Source: Thermoprotei archaeon
Lineage (GTDB): Archaea > Thermoproteota > Thermoprotei > QMSL01 > B3-G16
Direction of reading: 5' to 3'
Assembly: GCA_021162845.1 (NCBI GenBank)
Contig: JAGGXX010000068.1
Location: 1 to 56,916 of the forward strand
DNA length: 56,916 nucleotides
Shown here: piece by piece, positions 7,872 through 16,935 of the stretch
How positions within the stretch are numbered: position 1 is the first letter of the stretch
Layout of the letters: each line of letters begins with the position of its first letter
The notes under the pieces: model-generated
What the model was told of the DNA's origin: nothing
The model's input: only the letters and a program-made list of their open reading frames with translations
Database searches by the model: none
Made by a program: the position numbers and the translations under genes

Positions 7872-10076
7872 ATCGTAAGGTTCAAACAGACAGCTGATAT
7901 TCTGAAGCTAATGCGAGATAAGAGGTTAGTGCGTAATATAGGTACTTTAGCGCACGTTGACCATGGTAAGACGACGTTATCGGATAACTTGCTCATGGCA
8001 GCTGGCATGATATCGCCTAAGGTAGCTGGCAAGGCACTGGCCCTAGATTACGTCGAGATAGAGCAACTTAGGCAGATGACAGTAAAAGCGGCTAACGTCA
8101 GCTTATACCATGAAGTCGAGGGAAAGCCGTATGTCATAAACCTCGTGGATACCCCAGGACACGTTGACTTCACAGGGCACGTAACCCGATCCTTAAGGGT
8201 CATGGATGGCGCCATAGTGGTTGTGGACGCGGTAGAGGGCGTAATGACCCAAACGGAGACCGTAGTGAGGCAAGGCCTTGAAGAGCGAGTCCGCCCCTTA
8301 CTCTTCATAAATAAAGTTGACCGCCTCATAAAGGAGCTGAGGTTAGGCCCGCGGGATATCCAGCGTAGATTCATCGAGATCATAAGGGACTTCAACGAGC
8401 TAATAGACCTGTACGGTGAGCCGGAGTTCAAGGAGAAATGGAAGGTTAATCCAGCTAAAGGTACCGTCGCGTTTGGCTCCGCTCTTCATAAATGGGGCTT
8501 CACCATACCTATAGCCCAAAAGGAGGGCCTCAAGTTCGACTACATAGTGGATGCTTATCAAAAGGGCTATGTAGAGGAGTTAGCTAAGGAGTTCCCGCTC
8601 TACCGGGCAATATTAGACATGGTGGTGCAACACATACCTAACCCAGTTGAAGCTCAGAGATATCGAATACCCAAGCTCTGGAAAGGCGATCTCAATAGTG
8701 AACTAGGCAAAGCCATGATCGAATGCGACGAAGAGGGTCCAACCGTCATATGCATCAGTAAGATAAACGTAGATCCTCATGCTGGCATCGTAGCCACAGG
8801 TAGGGTGTTCTCCGGCACTGTGTATGAAGGCGAGGAGGTATACCTCTTAAGCGCTAAACGCGTAAGCAGAATACAACAGGTCAGCCTGTACATGGGTCCC
8901 TATCGGGAAGCGGTTCCCGAGATACCCGCTGGAAACATAGTAGCCCTCCTAGGTGTAGAGGATGCTAGGGCTGGCGAGACTATAGTGGACGCCCAGTATA
9001 AGGATACTGCTGCGCCGTTTGAGAGACTGCACTACATAAGCGAGCCAGTTGTCACGATAGCTATAGAGCCCGTAAGGAGCCAAGACCTTCCAAAGCTCAT
9101 TGACGCGCTTAGGAAAATGGCCATAGAGGATCCAACGCTACACGTCCGGATAAATGAGGAGACAGGGGAGTACCTCATAAGTGGTATGGGCGCATTACAC
9201 CTCGAGATAACCCTATGGGATCTCAAGCAGAGGACGAACCTAGAGGTCAAGACATCTCCGCCTGTCGTGGTCTATAGGGAAAGCGTAAAGACCAGATCAC
9301 CCGTCTTCGAGGGTAAATCACCGAACAAGCATAATAGGGTCTACATAAGCGTCGAGCCGCTTGATGAAGTGGCATTAGATCTCCTGCAGAGAGGGGAAGT
9401 ATATGAGGATCAGGATTGGCGCACAAGGGCGAAGATACTTAGAGAGAAAGCTGGCTGGAGCACTGATCAAGCGAGGAACATATGGGCTATAGATGAGAAC
9501 CTGAACGTACTGGTGAACCTAACATCTGGTGTGCAGTATCTAAGAGAGGTGAGGGATACCATAATAATGGGCTTCCGATGGGCCATGCGTGAGGGTCCGC
9601 TAGCTCAAGAGCCTGTAAGAGGGGTTAAGGTTATTCTCCATGATGCGCAGATACACGAGGATCCAGCGCATAGGGGTCCTGCTCAGATGATCCCAGCCAC
9701 TCGAAGAGCCATATACGCAGGATTCCTGACGGCTAAACCCGTGCTACTGGAGCCCATACTCAGGATAGACGTAAAGGTGCCGCAGGATCAGTTAGGTGGT
9801 GTACTGAACGTACTCACGAAGAGGCGGGGTAAGATATCAAACATAGAACAGCACGGTGGGCTTATGTACGTAAGAGGGGAGATCCCAGTAAGCGAGACAT
9901 TTAACTTATCGGATGACATGCGCAGCGCTACAATGGGCAAGGCCTTCTGGTCCACGCAGTTCCTGAGATGGGCTCCTGTCCCAGAGTCACTGATGAAGGA
10001 CCTGATAGTGGAAATAAGAAAGCGAAAGGGCCTACCAGAGGAAGTACCGCGCCCGGAGGATTTCCTAGGGCCTTAG
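7872..10076 (+). CDS. fusA: Translation elongation factor 2 (EF-2)
   Basis: EF-2 is the GTPase that moves tRNA and mRNA through the ribosome. The G-domain motifs are present: AHVDHGKTT (P-loop), DTPGH and NKVD. Near the C-terminus HRGPAQMIP carries the histidine modified to diphthamide in archaea. From 7872 the protein is 734 residues, the usual archaeal length. The family N-terminus (M-V/P-R-F/Y-K) is encoded as ATC-GTA-AGG-TTC-AAA, ahead of the first ATG at 7911. A GGAGG SD at 7858-7862 lies 9 bases before ATC 7872, so initiation at this non-AUG codon is my best reading; ATG 7911 would lose 13 conserved-type residues. The end overlaps the convergent solute-binding protein gene by 12 bases. 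Confidence 0.95.
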   Translation: MVRFKQTADILKLMRDKRLVRNIGTLAHVDHGKTTLSDNLLMAAGMISPKVAGKALALDYVEIEQLRQMTVKAANVSLYHEVEGKPYVINLVDTPGHVDFTGHVTRSLRVMDGAIVVVDAVEGVMTQTETVVRQGLEERVRPLLFINKVDRLIKELRLGPRDIQRRFIEIIRDFNELIDLYGEPEFKEKWKVNPAKGTVAFGSALHKWGFTIPIAQKEGLKFDYIVDAYQKGYVEELAKEFPLYRAILDMVVQHIPNPVEAQRYRIPKLWKGDLNSELGKAMIECDEEGPTVICISKINVDPHAGIVATGRVFSGTVYEGEEVYLLSAKRVSRIQQVSLYMGPYREAVPEIPAGNIVALLGVEDARAGETIVDAQYKDTAAPFERLHYISEPVVTIAIEPVRSQDLPKLIDALRKMAIEDPTLHVRINEETGEYLISGMGALHLEITLWDLKQRTNLEVKTSPPVVVYRESVKTRSPVFEGKSPNKHNRVYISVEPLDEVALDLLQRGEVYEDQDWRTRAKILREKAGWSTDQARNIWAIDENLNVLVNLTSGVQYLREVRDTIIMGFRWAMREGPLAQEPVRGVKVILHDAQIHEDPAHRGPAQMIPATRRAIYAGFLTAKPVLLEPILRIDVKVPQDQLGGVLNVLTKRRGKISNIEQHGGLMYVRGEIPVSETFNLSDDMRSATMGKAFWSTQFLRWAPVPESLMKDLIVEIRKRKGLPEEVPRPEDFLGP

Positions 10077-11804
10077 TAAATAACCGCTTTCAACGACGTA
10101 CTTCGCAGAATACATTGCCAGCAGTCCTACGATAACCAATGCTACGTTGACCAGTAGCCTTATGAGGGTAAAAGGTATGTTGCCCCCTACCTGTGCAGCG
10201 CCTAAGGAAGTGAGGGCATCCGTCGTCAATAATCCGTAGATAGAGCTATACCTGCCTACCTTATCCGCCCTACAGACCTCTATGATAGGTCTAGCGAAAA
10301 GCGGTACGTATATTCTATCCGCGAAGAGTACTCCCTCTAGGTCTAAGATCCTCTCTAGCTTAGCCGTAAGGTTGTACGTATATAGTACATCTATCGAGAG
10401 CTTATCATGATCCACGGAGGCTATGTTTAAGCCATATGGTCCCTCCTCCTCACTATAGATCAATAATGCAGGTAGTTCGATGGAGGGGAACACGTAATAG
10501 GGCACCTCCATCAGCGTGATGTCGAAATCCTTGGTTACATAGATCTGCCTCACATACTCCCTCGTTTTCAACCACGTGATGTTCACTCCTATGCCCACAC
10601 TCCTTAAATCATCGACTACCTTCTTGGTCACATTAACTAGTAGGGGGTCATCCACAGGCGCTACCATAGTGAGCATGAGCTTTTCGCCTGTTGGGGTCTC
10701 GAGCATTCCATCTCCATCTCTATCCTTGTATCCTAGTGAGTATAGGATGGCCTTACACTTAGTCACGTTATACCCCAGCCTTATCCCTCTTTCCTTAAGG
10801 AAATCCAGATAGTCGGGAACGCCCTTAGGGGGTATTAAGTGCAAGGGCACGTAAGTGCAGGTGACATCAACGTATCCGTTGAATACATCGACCTTAAGCT
10901 CCGTGGCGTTAAAGCACATGCTCATCGCATGCCTGAAGGGTATGTCGCGTAGCAATTCCCTCCTAGGATTCACGACTAGGACGTAAGTAGAGAGATCTGG
11001 GGAAATCGTGATCTTGAATCGCTTATCATTAATGAGGTCCTTCATCCTGAAGGGAGAGATCGCATTTATCGATACATCGGCATCGCCCTCTATGAATAAG
11101 CGGTATGCCTCATGGGCATCATTAACGAAGATAAACCTCATAGTCTTAAATGGGGGTTTACCTAATGGGTACCTATCGTTGGCCGTGAGCACTAACTCCT
11201 TCTCGGTCCACTCGACCACCTTGTATAGGCCTAAAGTGACATTGAAGTACTTAATATCCTTCAAGGCTCGATCTCTCACCTCTCCCTCGTATAAAAGAGG
11301 AGTGGATGTCAGGAGCCTAAGGAGATACGGTGCTGGCTTCGTGAAGTTGAACATAACCGAAGTCTCGTTAATTATCCTTGTACTGCTCAGCCACTTTAAT
11401 AGCGTAGTCCAGGGGGGTACGCCCCGTTCCTTTAAGTAACGTATCGTATACTTGAGGTCCTCCGCCGTGACTACTTCGCCATTCGACCATGTAAGTCCCT
11501 TCTTCAGTCTGAGAACCCATGTGGTGTAGTTGTCATTATTCCACCACTTGACGATGATCCAAGGCTTAACGCCATGATAATAGAAGAATTCCCTAGAAGG
11601 CTTAAGTAAGGTCTCCGTTGTTATCGTACTGATCCTCCATCCCAGCCCAGTCCTAGAGATAAAGGGGTTTAACGAATCCGGCTGCGAAGGCACTAAGATC
11701 CTAAGCTCGTCATTACTTATGCCGCCGTTGAAACCGCTAATGTTCAAAGCTGTCATTTGAAGGGATAATATCAGCACAAGGAGAACGACGTAGTGTTTTT
11801 CCAT
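10065..11804 (-). CDS. Extracellular solute-binding protein, family 5 (peptide/oligosaccharide ABC type)
   Basis: This 579-residue protein has a signal peptide (about residues 3-20), then a family 5 binding-protein body: [45 protein letters not shown], and [22 protein letters not shown]-terminal membrane anchor ([18 protein letters not shown]) would hold it at the cell surface, as in other archaeal members. It would capture peptides or sugars for an ABC importer. No permease or ATPase genes lie nearby, so it is an orphan here. ATG start with SD GGTGATAT. Several NxT/NxS sites fit a glycosylated surface protein. Confidence 0.85.
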   Translation of the reverse strand: MEKHYVVLLVLILSLQMTALNISGFNGGISNDELRILVPSQPDSLNPFISRTGLGWRISTITTETLLKPSREFFYYHGVKPWIIVKWWNNDNYTTWVLRLKKGLTWSNGEVVTAEDLKYTIRYLKERGVPPWTTLLKWLSSTRIINETSVMFNFTKPAPYLLRLLTSTPLLYEGEVRDRALKDIKYFNVTLGLYKVVEWTEKELVLTANDRYPLGKPPFKTMRFIFVNDAHEAYRLFIEGDADVSINAISPFRMKDLINDKRFKITISPDLSTYVLVVNPRRELLRDIPFRHAMSMCFNATELKVDVFNGYVDVTCTYVPLHLIPPKGVPDYLDFLKERGIRLGYNVTKCKAILYSLGYKDRDGDGMLETPTGEKLMLTMVAPVDDPLLVNVTKKVVDDLRSVGIGVNITWLKTREYVRQIYVTKDFDITLMEVPYYVFPSIELPALLIYSEEEGPYGLNIASVDHDKLSIDVLYTYNLTAKLERILDLEGVLFADRIYVPLFARPIIEVCRADKVGRYSSIYGLLTTDALTSLGAAQVGGNIPFTLIRLLVNVALVIVGLLAMYSAKYVVESGYLLRP

Positions 11805-11962
11805 TCCATATCACCGCTCTCTTCTAAGATACATAGTTCTGGTTTAATTAATTAAGGTACATTCATGAGGAGCAAGCATGGGAATACCAGGAGGAATAAC
11901 TCGATTCTTAAACGTGAGCTTTAACTTATCTCGCAACATTAAGTACTCCGGTGGTGCACGTA

Positions 11963-12196
11963 ATGGCTAGTGCTCCTCCTTTATGGTTACTTAAATTACT
12001 GGAGTGGGAGAGCCTTAGATGGGACGACTTACCCGAGGAGCTACAGATGGCGTTGCCCTATTGCCCCCTAGAGGTAGCACGTGAGGTGATACGCATGTTC
12101 AAGGAACGCTTGGATGAGCTTGAGGAAGAGGTATCTGGAAGCCTTACTTACCTGGAGTTGCTGGAACGCATCATGCCTAAAAAGCACGAGGCTTAA
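11963..12196 (+). CDS. Small protein of unknown function
   Basis: This is a 77-residue predicted helical protein (LLKLLEWESLRWDDLPEEL, EVAREVIRMFKERLDELEEE). GGTGGTG lies 6 bases ahead of ATG 11963, which supports this start; GTG codons at 11951 and 11954 are in frame but lie within that SD. I recognise no family. It stands alone, upstream of the candidate guide RNA and divergent from the solute-binding protein gene. Confidence 0.5.
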   Translation: MASAPPLWLLKLLEWESLRWDDLPEELQMALPYCPLEVAREVIRMFKERLDELEEEVSGSLTYLELLERIMPKKHEA

Positions 12197-12241
12197 GGCG
12201 ATACGCTTAAGTAGCATAGATTAACATCTCCTCATGAAAGG

Positions 12242-12290
12242 ATGATGAGCCCGAAGTTAACGGATAAGTGAAGAAGTCAGAGTTAGCTGA
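12242..12290 (+). ncRNA. Candidate C/D box guide RNA
   Basis: The order of elements fits an archaeal C/D sRNA: C box ATGATGA (12242-12248), a 12-base guide (12249-12260), a D' box variant CGGA (12261-12264), a 3-base linker, a C' box GTGAAGA (12268-12274), a second 12-base guide (12275-12286) and a D box CTGA (12287-12290). A T-run (CTATTTTT) follows at once, as expected for termination. Guide 1 can form ten consecutive pairs with UAACUUCGGG, a sequence I know from a conserved part of 23S rRNA (CGUAACUUCGGGAGAAGG). By the fifth-base rule it would direct 2'-O-methylation of the C in UAAC. I could not assign a target for guide 2. Confidence 0.6.
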
Positions 12291-12368
12291 CTATTTTTAA
12301 GCTAATTTCCATCGACGAGTACCTTCACAGTCCAAGATGATGTTAAATTAGTAGGTTCTGTTCGATAA

Positions 12369-12386
12369 AGGCCCTTAAAAGGGCCT
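12369..12386. repeat. Perfect 18-bp palindrome
   Basis: AGGCCCTT and AAGGGCCT flank AA, forming an 8-bp arm palindrome about 100 bases upstream of the sugar isomerase-like gene. It could be an operator or a hairpin in a leader RNA. The sequence does not decide between these. Confidence 0.35.
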
Positions 12387-12485
12387 GAAGTAATTCCTCG
12401 TTTCAGAGCGAGCCCCTTGACCGGTTTCGTAGTACGCTTATATTTGATTAGTGAGGCTTAGTATTAAACCAAAGAGGTGATCCCC

Positions 12486-13241
12486 GTGACGCGGTTTAAG
12501 GTTGGCGCCCAGCTGATCATATGGGGTAAGAGGCGTTTTGAAGATCTTCCAGGCGTGCTCGATGAGGTTAAATCCATCGGCTATGAGGGGATAGAGACGT
12601 CAGCTGATGCTCTAGGTAGGTATCCTAATATTAAGGAGTTGCTCGAAGCCCATGAACTAGCCCTTGCTGGCATCCATATGGGTATACGGAATATTGAAGG
12701 TGTCGAGAAGGCCTTAAACCTGCTTAAGGAGCTCGATGGACACTATCTGATATTCAGTGGGGCAGGCAGGCAGGAGGGAACTAGGGAGGAATATGCCCGC
12801 GCGGCTAAATTATTGGAGAAAGTGGCCCGTATGTCCCAGAAATTCGATGTCACGGTATGCTATCACAACCATTACTGGGAAATACAGAATAATGCCCTCG
12901 GCATACGGACCATACTTGAGGAAACCGATCCTCAGCTCGTCTACCTCTGCGTTGATACATATTGGGTCAAATTCGGTGGCTTAGATCCCCTTAACTTCAT
13001 AAAGGATAATCTAGATCGAATTGCTTACCTTCACTTAAAGGACGGAACTGAAGAGGATATGCGTACGCGTAAGTTCTGTGAGCTCGGTCGAGGCATAATA
13101 GACTTTCCCTCCATTATAGAGCTCGTGAAGGGGAGCAAAGTGGAATGGTTAGTAGTTGAGCAAGATCGAACTGACGCTGATCCTAAGAGAAGCATGGAAA
13201 TAAGCTTGAGATATCTTCGTGAAATCTTAAGTACTACCTGA
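12486..13241 (+). CDS. Sugar phosphate isomerase/epimerase-like TIM barrel protein
   Basis: This 251-residue protein belongs to the xylose isomerase-like AP endonuclease 2 superfamily. Typical features are an early EGIETSADAL strand, the metal-binding region YHNHYWEI, a strand ending in CVDTYWVKFGG, YLHLKDG and a late VVEQD. These provide the His, Glu and Asp ligands of a divalent metal. Inosose dehydratase and keto-sugar epimerase activities are known in this family; the substrate here is not determined. GTG 12486 is preferred because AGAGGTGATC, nearly the full anti-SD complement, stands just before it; the upstream GTG at 12477 lies inside that SD. Confidence 0.82.
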   Translation: MTRFKVGAQLIIWGKRRFEDLPGVLDEVKSIGYEGIETSADALGRYPNIKELLEAHELALAGIHMGIRNIEGVEKALNLLKELDGHYLIFSGAGRQEGTREEYARAAKLLEKVARMSQKFDVTVCYHNHYWEIQNNALGIRTILEETDPQLVYLCVDTYWVKFGGLDPLNFIKDNLDRIAYLHLKDGTEEDMRTRKFCELGRGIIDFPSIIELVKGSKVEWLVVEQDRTDADPKRSMEISLRYLREILSTT

Positions 13242-13430
13242 AGGAGGCTCATGAACCACCCATACTAAAGTTCATGTTTAACTCCTTGCATTTTTGTGAA
13301 CTTTAAACTTCATTGAATATAATTTTTACCTCATCTTTAATGCTAAAAAACTTTTGGAAAAAGATGAAAAAGAAAAAGGTTTTAAAATTCACTTCAGAAA
13401 CTAACGCATCAACATTTCAGTTATCTATTC

Positions 13431-13670
13431 TCATTCAGCTTCTTCAGATACAACTTCGGCTGTAGCGTACCTGCGTCCTACTCGCGTTATCCTCACCTTA
13501 ACGCTATCCCCAGGTGAGACCCCGGGAACAAAAACTATGAGACCCCTGATCTTCGCTATTCCGTCACCGCGTCTAGATATCTCCAGTATCTTTACGGTAT
13601 ATTCTTCGCCTACTCGAGGCTTCCACAGACCTGGCCTTCTACCTCTCGACTTCCCAAACCGTCTGCTCAA
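13431..13670 (-). CDS. TRAM-domain RNA-binding protein
   Basis: This 79-residue basic protein is almost entirely a TRAM domain, with GEEYTVKILEISRRGDGIAKIRGLIVFVPGVSPGD and VRITRVGRRYATAEVV. The short arginine-rich N-terminus adds nucleic-acid affinity. Small archaeal TRAM proteins bind RNA and in some species act as RNA chaperones in cold response. A TATA-like TTTATATA lies at about 13720, with TTG as start. It is near the ribosomal and RNase P genes but has its own promoter. Confidence 0.88.
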   Translation of the reverse strand: MSRRFGKSRGRRPGLWKPRVGEEYTVKILEISRRGDGIAKIRGLIVFVPGVSPGDSVKVRITRVGRRYATAEVVSEEAE

Positions 13671-13748
13671 GTAGACCTATCTCCGGTTCCTTCCTGCAAG
13701 GCTCCTCTCTGCTTGATGGTATATAAAGCTTTCCTATGGGGCCTATCC

Positions 13749-14177
13749 TTATGCTTTCGCTAATATCCCCCTTAGCCTATCTATGAGGACGGCATTAATG
13801 GCATCTAATGCCCTTAGTCCATGAGGGACCTTCACACTGAGTTCCATCACCAAGCCCCTCCTGTCCTGAAGAAGCTTCATTCTCAGCAATTCTATGGATG
13901 TACGGCCATAAGTTGAGTATGCGTACCTGTCTATTAAGTCGATCAGTGTTAGCTGTAATTCCTCAAGATCCAGGAGATCTAGCTTCGTCAGAAACCTATA
14001 GCTTACTCTAACTATAACGCGCTCATTCCCGATGCTGATCAATTCAATCTGAGAGATATCGCCGACAAGTTCGATCTTATCTCTGAAGTATTCCTTAACG
14101 AATTCAAAGCCTCCCAAATGTCCCCCTTCTTCATTTAATGAAAGAGGTGATATCCTAATTACCCTTAAGATACACAT
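13749..14177 (-). CDS. Conserved-looking protein of unknown function
   Basis: This is a 142-residue soluble alpha/beta protein (IELISIGNERVIVRVSYRF, LQLTLIDLIDRYAYSTYGRT, LDAINAVLIDRLRGILAKA). I recognise no family. A TATA-like ACTTATTAA lies some 20-30 bases ahead of ATG, so the message is probably leaderless. It sits between L15e and the TRAM gene on the same strand, so a role in ribosome or RNA metabolism is possible by context only. Confidence 0.6.
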   Translation of the reverse strand: MCILRVIRISPLSLNEEGGHLGGFEFVKEYFRDKIELVGDISQIELISIGNERVIVRVSYRFLTKLDLLDLEELQLTLIDLIDRYAYSTYGRTSIELLRMKLLQDRRGLVMELSVKVPHGLRALDAINAVLIDRLRGILAKA

Positions 14178-14252
14178 AACAGGAATGATAGTACGTGGTT
14201 AATAAGTAAACGATATTATGTAACTTCGACCATTAATTCTTGGTCAAACATT

Positions 14253-14810
14253 TCACCTAGATGAAGTCTCTTCTCCCTTTACTATCTCCTCTACTTTTCG
14301 GCGCAAGTACTGGGGGATCTCGATTTTGCGTTTGCGTTTATAGCCGGTCAACCACCTGAGGTCTCGATCGCTCTTTACGGCTGGATGATGGGGGTCCACC
14401 ATTATTACCTCGAAATACTTGTACATGCCGTCATCGCCTACCCAGTAGCTCCCCAAGACCTCCATGTTCGGGTATTTCCTAGCAGCACGTTCCTCAGCGA
14501 TCCATCTATGTCCTTTGTGGGGTGCATAGCCGTAAACTCCCATGCGCTTGGGCCTACGCCCACTCCTGGGCCTGGGTCTGTTAAGTCCTCCCTTCCTCAC
14601 GCGCACCCTAACGACTATGAATCCCTGCTTAGCCTTATACCCTAAGGCCCTTGCCCTATCCAACCTGGTGGGCTTCTCCACCCTAACTACCGTACCCTGC
14701 CTTCTCCACTTCATCATCCTGGCCCTTAGGATAGGGCCTAGTGGCTCATCGTACGGGCGTTTCCATATCTCCCTGAGCCACATGTACATGGATTTTATGC
14801 TCTTAGCCAT
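14253..14810 (-). CDS. rpl15e: Large subunit ribosomal protein L15e
   Basis: This 185-residue, very basic protein matches L15e throughout: [10 protein letters not shown] start region, [63 protein letters not shown] and [13 protein letters not shown]15e is found in archaea and eukaryotes but not bacteria, which fixes the domain of the host. It is divergently arranged with the exosome-linked and RNase P genes, an order common in Thermoproteota. Confidence 0.97.
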   Translation of the reverse strand: MAKSIKSMYMWLREIWKRPYDEPLGPILRARMMKWRRQGTVVRVEKPTRLDRARALGYKAKQGFIVVRVRVRKGGLNRPRPRSGRRPKRMGVYGYAPHKGHRWIAEERAARKYPNMEVLGSYWVGDDGMYKYFEVIMVDPHHPAVKSDRDLRWLTGYKRKRKIEIPQYLRRKVEEIVKGEETSSR

Positions 14811-14964
14811 GATCGATACCCATCCAGTAATGCGGGCTTTAGTGTTTAATAACTCTTACTATGTCAGGAAGCCCGCTTATCATCATATTTCAGCCGATGC
14901 GGACCTCATCACAGCACTTATTATATTCCCAACTACTATGTATTTATTTACCTGGGATACACGC

Positions 14965-15408
14965 GTGTTCGCATCTCTAGTAAGATCCCTATCCTTAGAG
15001 GCTTTTGTTCATGCTACTGAGGATCCTCGTAAAGTTAAGAAAGCCGTCCTTAATCTAATTCCTCCAGAGCTACGGGATAGCGTTAATTTGCTAGAGGCGT
15101 CAGTACGAGGCCATTACAGGAATCCCATCAGGATATTAAAGCTGGAAGTCCCAGATCCCTCGAAAGCACAACGTGTCATTACGTACATAGCTGAAGGCCT
15201 AAGGGGCGCTGATAAACGATATATCCAGTCAACGTTGTCCCTCAGGGTCGATGAAACCAGGACCCTCTACCTTCGATTCAATAAGCAAGAGGCCTACCTA
15301 GGTCGATTAAGGCTTGATGATAGTAACGATGTCATAAGGTTGAGGGTAAAGCTAGCCTCCTCGAAGGGCATAAAGGATATCTGTAGGGAATTAGGGCTGA
15401 TACCGTGA
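14965..15408 (+). CDS. Exosome-associated RNA-binding protein (COG1325 type)
   Basis: This 147-residue protein has the COG1325 signature AFVHATEDPRKVKKAVLNLIP, a basic middle (VRGHYRNPIRILKLEV), and LYLRFNKQEAYLGRLRL near the end. In archaea this family sits beside L15e and the RNase P proteins. GTG 14965 leaves about 14 residues before the HATED motif, close to the family norm. An ATG at 14938 is also in frame, but a TATA-like TTATATT at 14920-14926 would place the transcript start after it. The stop overlaps the GTG of the Rpp30 gene (GTGA), so the two are translationally coupled. Confidence 0.85.
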   Translation: MFASLVRSLSLEAFVHATEDPRKVKKAVLNLIPPELRDSVNLLEASVRGHYRNPIRILKLEVPDPSKAQRVITYIAEGLRGADKRYIQSTLSLRVDETRTLYLRFNKQEAYLGRLRLDDSNDVIRLRVKLASSKGIKDICRELGLIP

Positions 15409-16181
15409 GGCGGAAATACGCGGATTTAGGGATAATGATCCCTCCTAATATGCTCTCAAGGGAAGGCATCGATTCATTTATCTCACTCCTTAAGGAGCTG
15501 GACATAAAGCTGGTCGCCCTTACTGCTAGGAATCGCGAAGAAATTCGTCAACTCCGTGATCTCGCAAGGAGGTATAATGAAGATGTAGATATCGTCGTCA
15601 GGCTAAACATATCAACTGAAGAGAGATCTTCATTACTGAAGCTATTAAAGGCCAGGCGTGAGGTAGAAGTGGTAGCGGTAGAATGCCTAACCCAAAGTAT
15701 AGCTAGGATCGCCGCTAAGGATAGCCGCGTTGACCTCTTGTATTTTCCATTCAAACAGCGTGTAAGCTTAGGGGCTACGGAAGTTAGACTAAGGGATGAT
15801 CGGGCTACATGGGGAGTTGAGCTCAGGTTCTGGGATCTGGTTAGATGCGAGAAGTGGATCTTACTACAGAGGATCCGAGAGGCCATAGCCCTTGCTTTAA
15901 GTCAGGGCGTCCCCATAGTGCTAACAAGTGGCGCGAGGGACTTCCTCGAATTAAGGTCTCCTAGAGACATGGCATTCATCCTCTCCCTTTTTGACGTTAA
16001 TGAGGAAGACGCCATTAAAAGTATAGCGGACAATCCCTTTGAGATAGTGAAGAGAAATAGGGAAAAGCTATCCGGCTCCCATGTATTGCCAGGAGTCAAG
16101 GTGGTGGGAAGGGATGAAGGATACGAGATCTCGACGAAGGTACCTGGTATTGAGAGTTATCAGCCGAGGAAGATTAAATGA
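15405..16181 (+). CDS. rnp3: RNase P protein component 3 (Rpp30)
   Basis: This 258-residue TIM barrel-like protein is the archaeal Rpp30 subunit of RNase P, which with Pop5 and the RNA removes tRNA 5' leaders. Signatures are YADLGIMIPPN, DSRVDLLYFPFK, VELRFWDLVR, IREAIALALSQGVPIVLTSGA and RSPRDMAFILSLF. The start GTG overlaps the preceding stop, and its last about 68 bases overlap the Pop5 gene. The three genes are one tight operon. Confidence 0.93.
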   Translation: MRRKYADLGIMIPPNMLSREGIDSFISLLKELDIKLVALTARNREEIRQLRDLARRYNEDVDIVVRLNISTEERSSLLKLLKARREVEVVAVECLTQSIARIAAKDSRVDLLYFPFKQRVSLGATEVRLRDDRATWGVELRFWDLVRCEKWILLQRIREAIALALSQGVPIVLTSGARDFLELRSPRDMAFILSLFDVNEEDAIKSIADNPFEIVKRNREKLSGSHVLPGVKVVGRDEGYEISTKVPGIESYQPRKIK

Positions 16182-16479
16182 GGAGGACTTTAAGGCGTTA
16201 AGGAGGCTTATTCTCGAACGCATGTTGTTACTTTACGGATTACGCGGTTTATCCCATGGCGTGCCTCGCCTTCTAGATACGTATCCTGAGAGGGGAATGG
16301 CCATCCTGGCCTGTTCTAACAGAACTGTAAGCATGATCCGAGTGGCCTTAGCGTCCCTAGAGGAGTTCAGGGGAGAGAAGATACTGCCCTATGTGATTAA
16401 GATCACAGGCACGTACAGGCGTGCATTTGAGGTTCTTAGGAGCTATATGCCTGAGGATCTGAGGATGAGCACTCAATGA
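16114..16479 (+). CDS. rnp2: RNase P protein component 2 (Pop5)
   Basis: This 121-residue Pop5 protein binds Rpp30 and the catalytic domain of RNase P RNA. It begins RRRYLVLRVISRGRLNEED and has the typical MLLLYGLRGLSHGVPRLLD and MAILACSNRTVSMIRVALA segments. The ATG at 16114 gives the family N-terminus; an in-frame ATG at 16081 would add 11 residues read from the Rpp30 coding sequence. It overlaps Rpp30 by about 68 bases, so both are made from one message. Confidence 0.92.
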   Translation: MKDTRSRRRYLVLRVISRGRLNEEDFKALRRLILERMLLLYGLRGLSHGVPRLLDTYPERGMAILACSNRTVSMIRVALASLEEFRGEKILPYVIKITGTYRRAFEVLRSYMPEDLRMSTQ

Positions 16480-16488
16480 CGTCGGTTT

Positions 16489-16635
16489 TTAAAAAGATGA
16501 ATTACTAGAAGATCCGTCTGCGTTCTTACCCTCCAAGAACTCGTACTCCCCTCTACTACATACCGGGCACTCAGCTCGTTTGCGGAGTTTTAGCTTAGTG
16601 AAGCTCAAGGTCCAAGCGTCAATATAAATTTCACT
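16489..16635 (-). pseudogene. C-terminal remnant of a ThiF/MoeB-like E1 gene
   Basis: On the minus strand a 48-residue frame, bounded upstream by TGA and ending in TAA, reads IDAWTLSFTKLKLRKR, then AECPVCSRGEYEFLEG. This is the typical C-terminus of ThiF/MoeB/HesA E1-like enzymes, with the second half of the zinc CxxC pair. There is no start codon and no adenylation domain upstream, so I read it as a remnant. The lack of GC-rich neighbours and the 300 bases of empty AT-rich DNA beyond it fit a decayed gene. Confidence 0.55.
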
Positions 16636-16639
16636 TCAC

Positions 16640-16935
16640 TTCAATGTTATAGCAGTGAAGTATGACATTGAAGAAGGCCCTAAATGAATAATCCCTGACA
16701 TGAATGATTTTAGATTATGATAAATGCTTAGGATTAAAGTATTTAAATTATAGATAATTGCCCACTTAGATGTATGTAATCCGGTATTTTAGCATAAAAT
16801 TTAACTTTCACTTATAGCCTTATGATGACCTCTCTCATGAGGCCTTCAGCATAAGACTTCTGATCATAGCTCTTAATATAAATAAGATCCAGGTTAATCA
16901 GTAATTGTCTAGCATAGGTGAGCTGGTGGGAGTAA
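16640..16935. other. AT-rich intergenic region before the M81 peptidase gene
   Basis: This 300-base stretch is AT-rich with no frame I can support. It contains an ATGATGA at 16822-16828 followed 31 bases later by CTGA, but the internal D' and C' boxes are missing. A TATA-like TTAATATA at 16872-16879 may drive the downstream gene. Confidence 0.4.

Noticed and set aside
14542-14964. Long N-terminal extension of the exosome-associated protein antisense to L15e
   Set aside because: The extension is the complement of L15e codons; the family N-terminus begins near 14965.
16822-16864. ATGATGA ... CTGA resembling a C/D RNA
   Set aside because: Only 31 bases separate the boxes and there is no D' or C' box, unlike the candidate at 12242.
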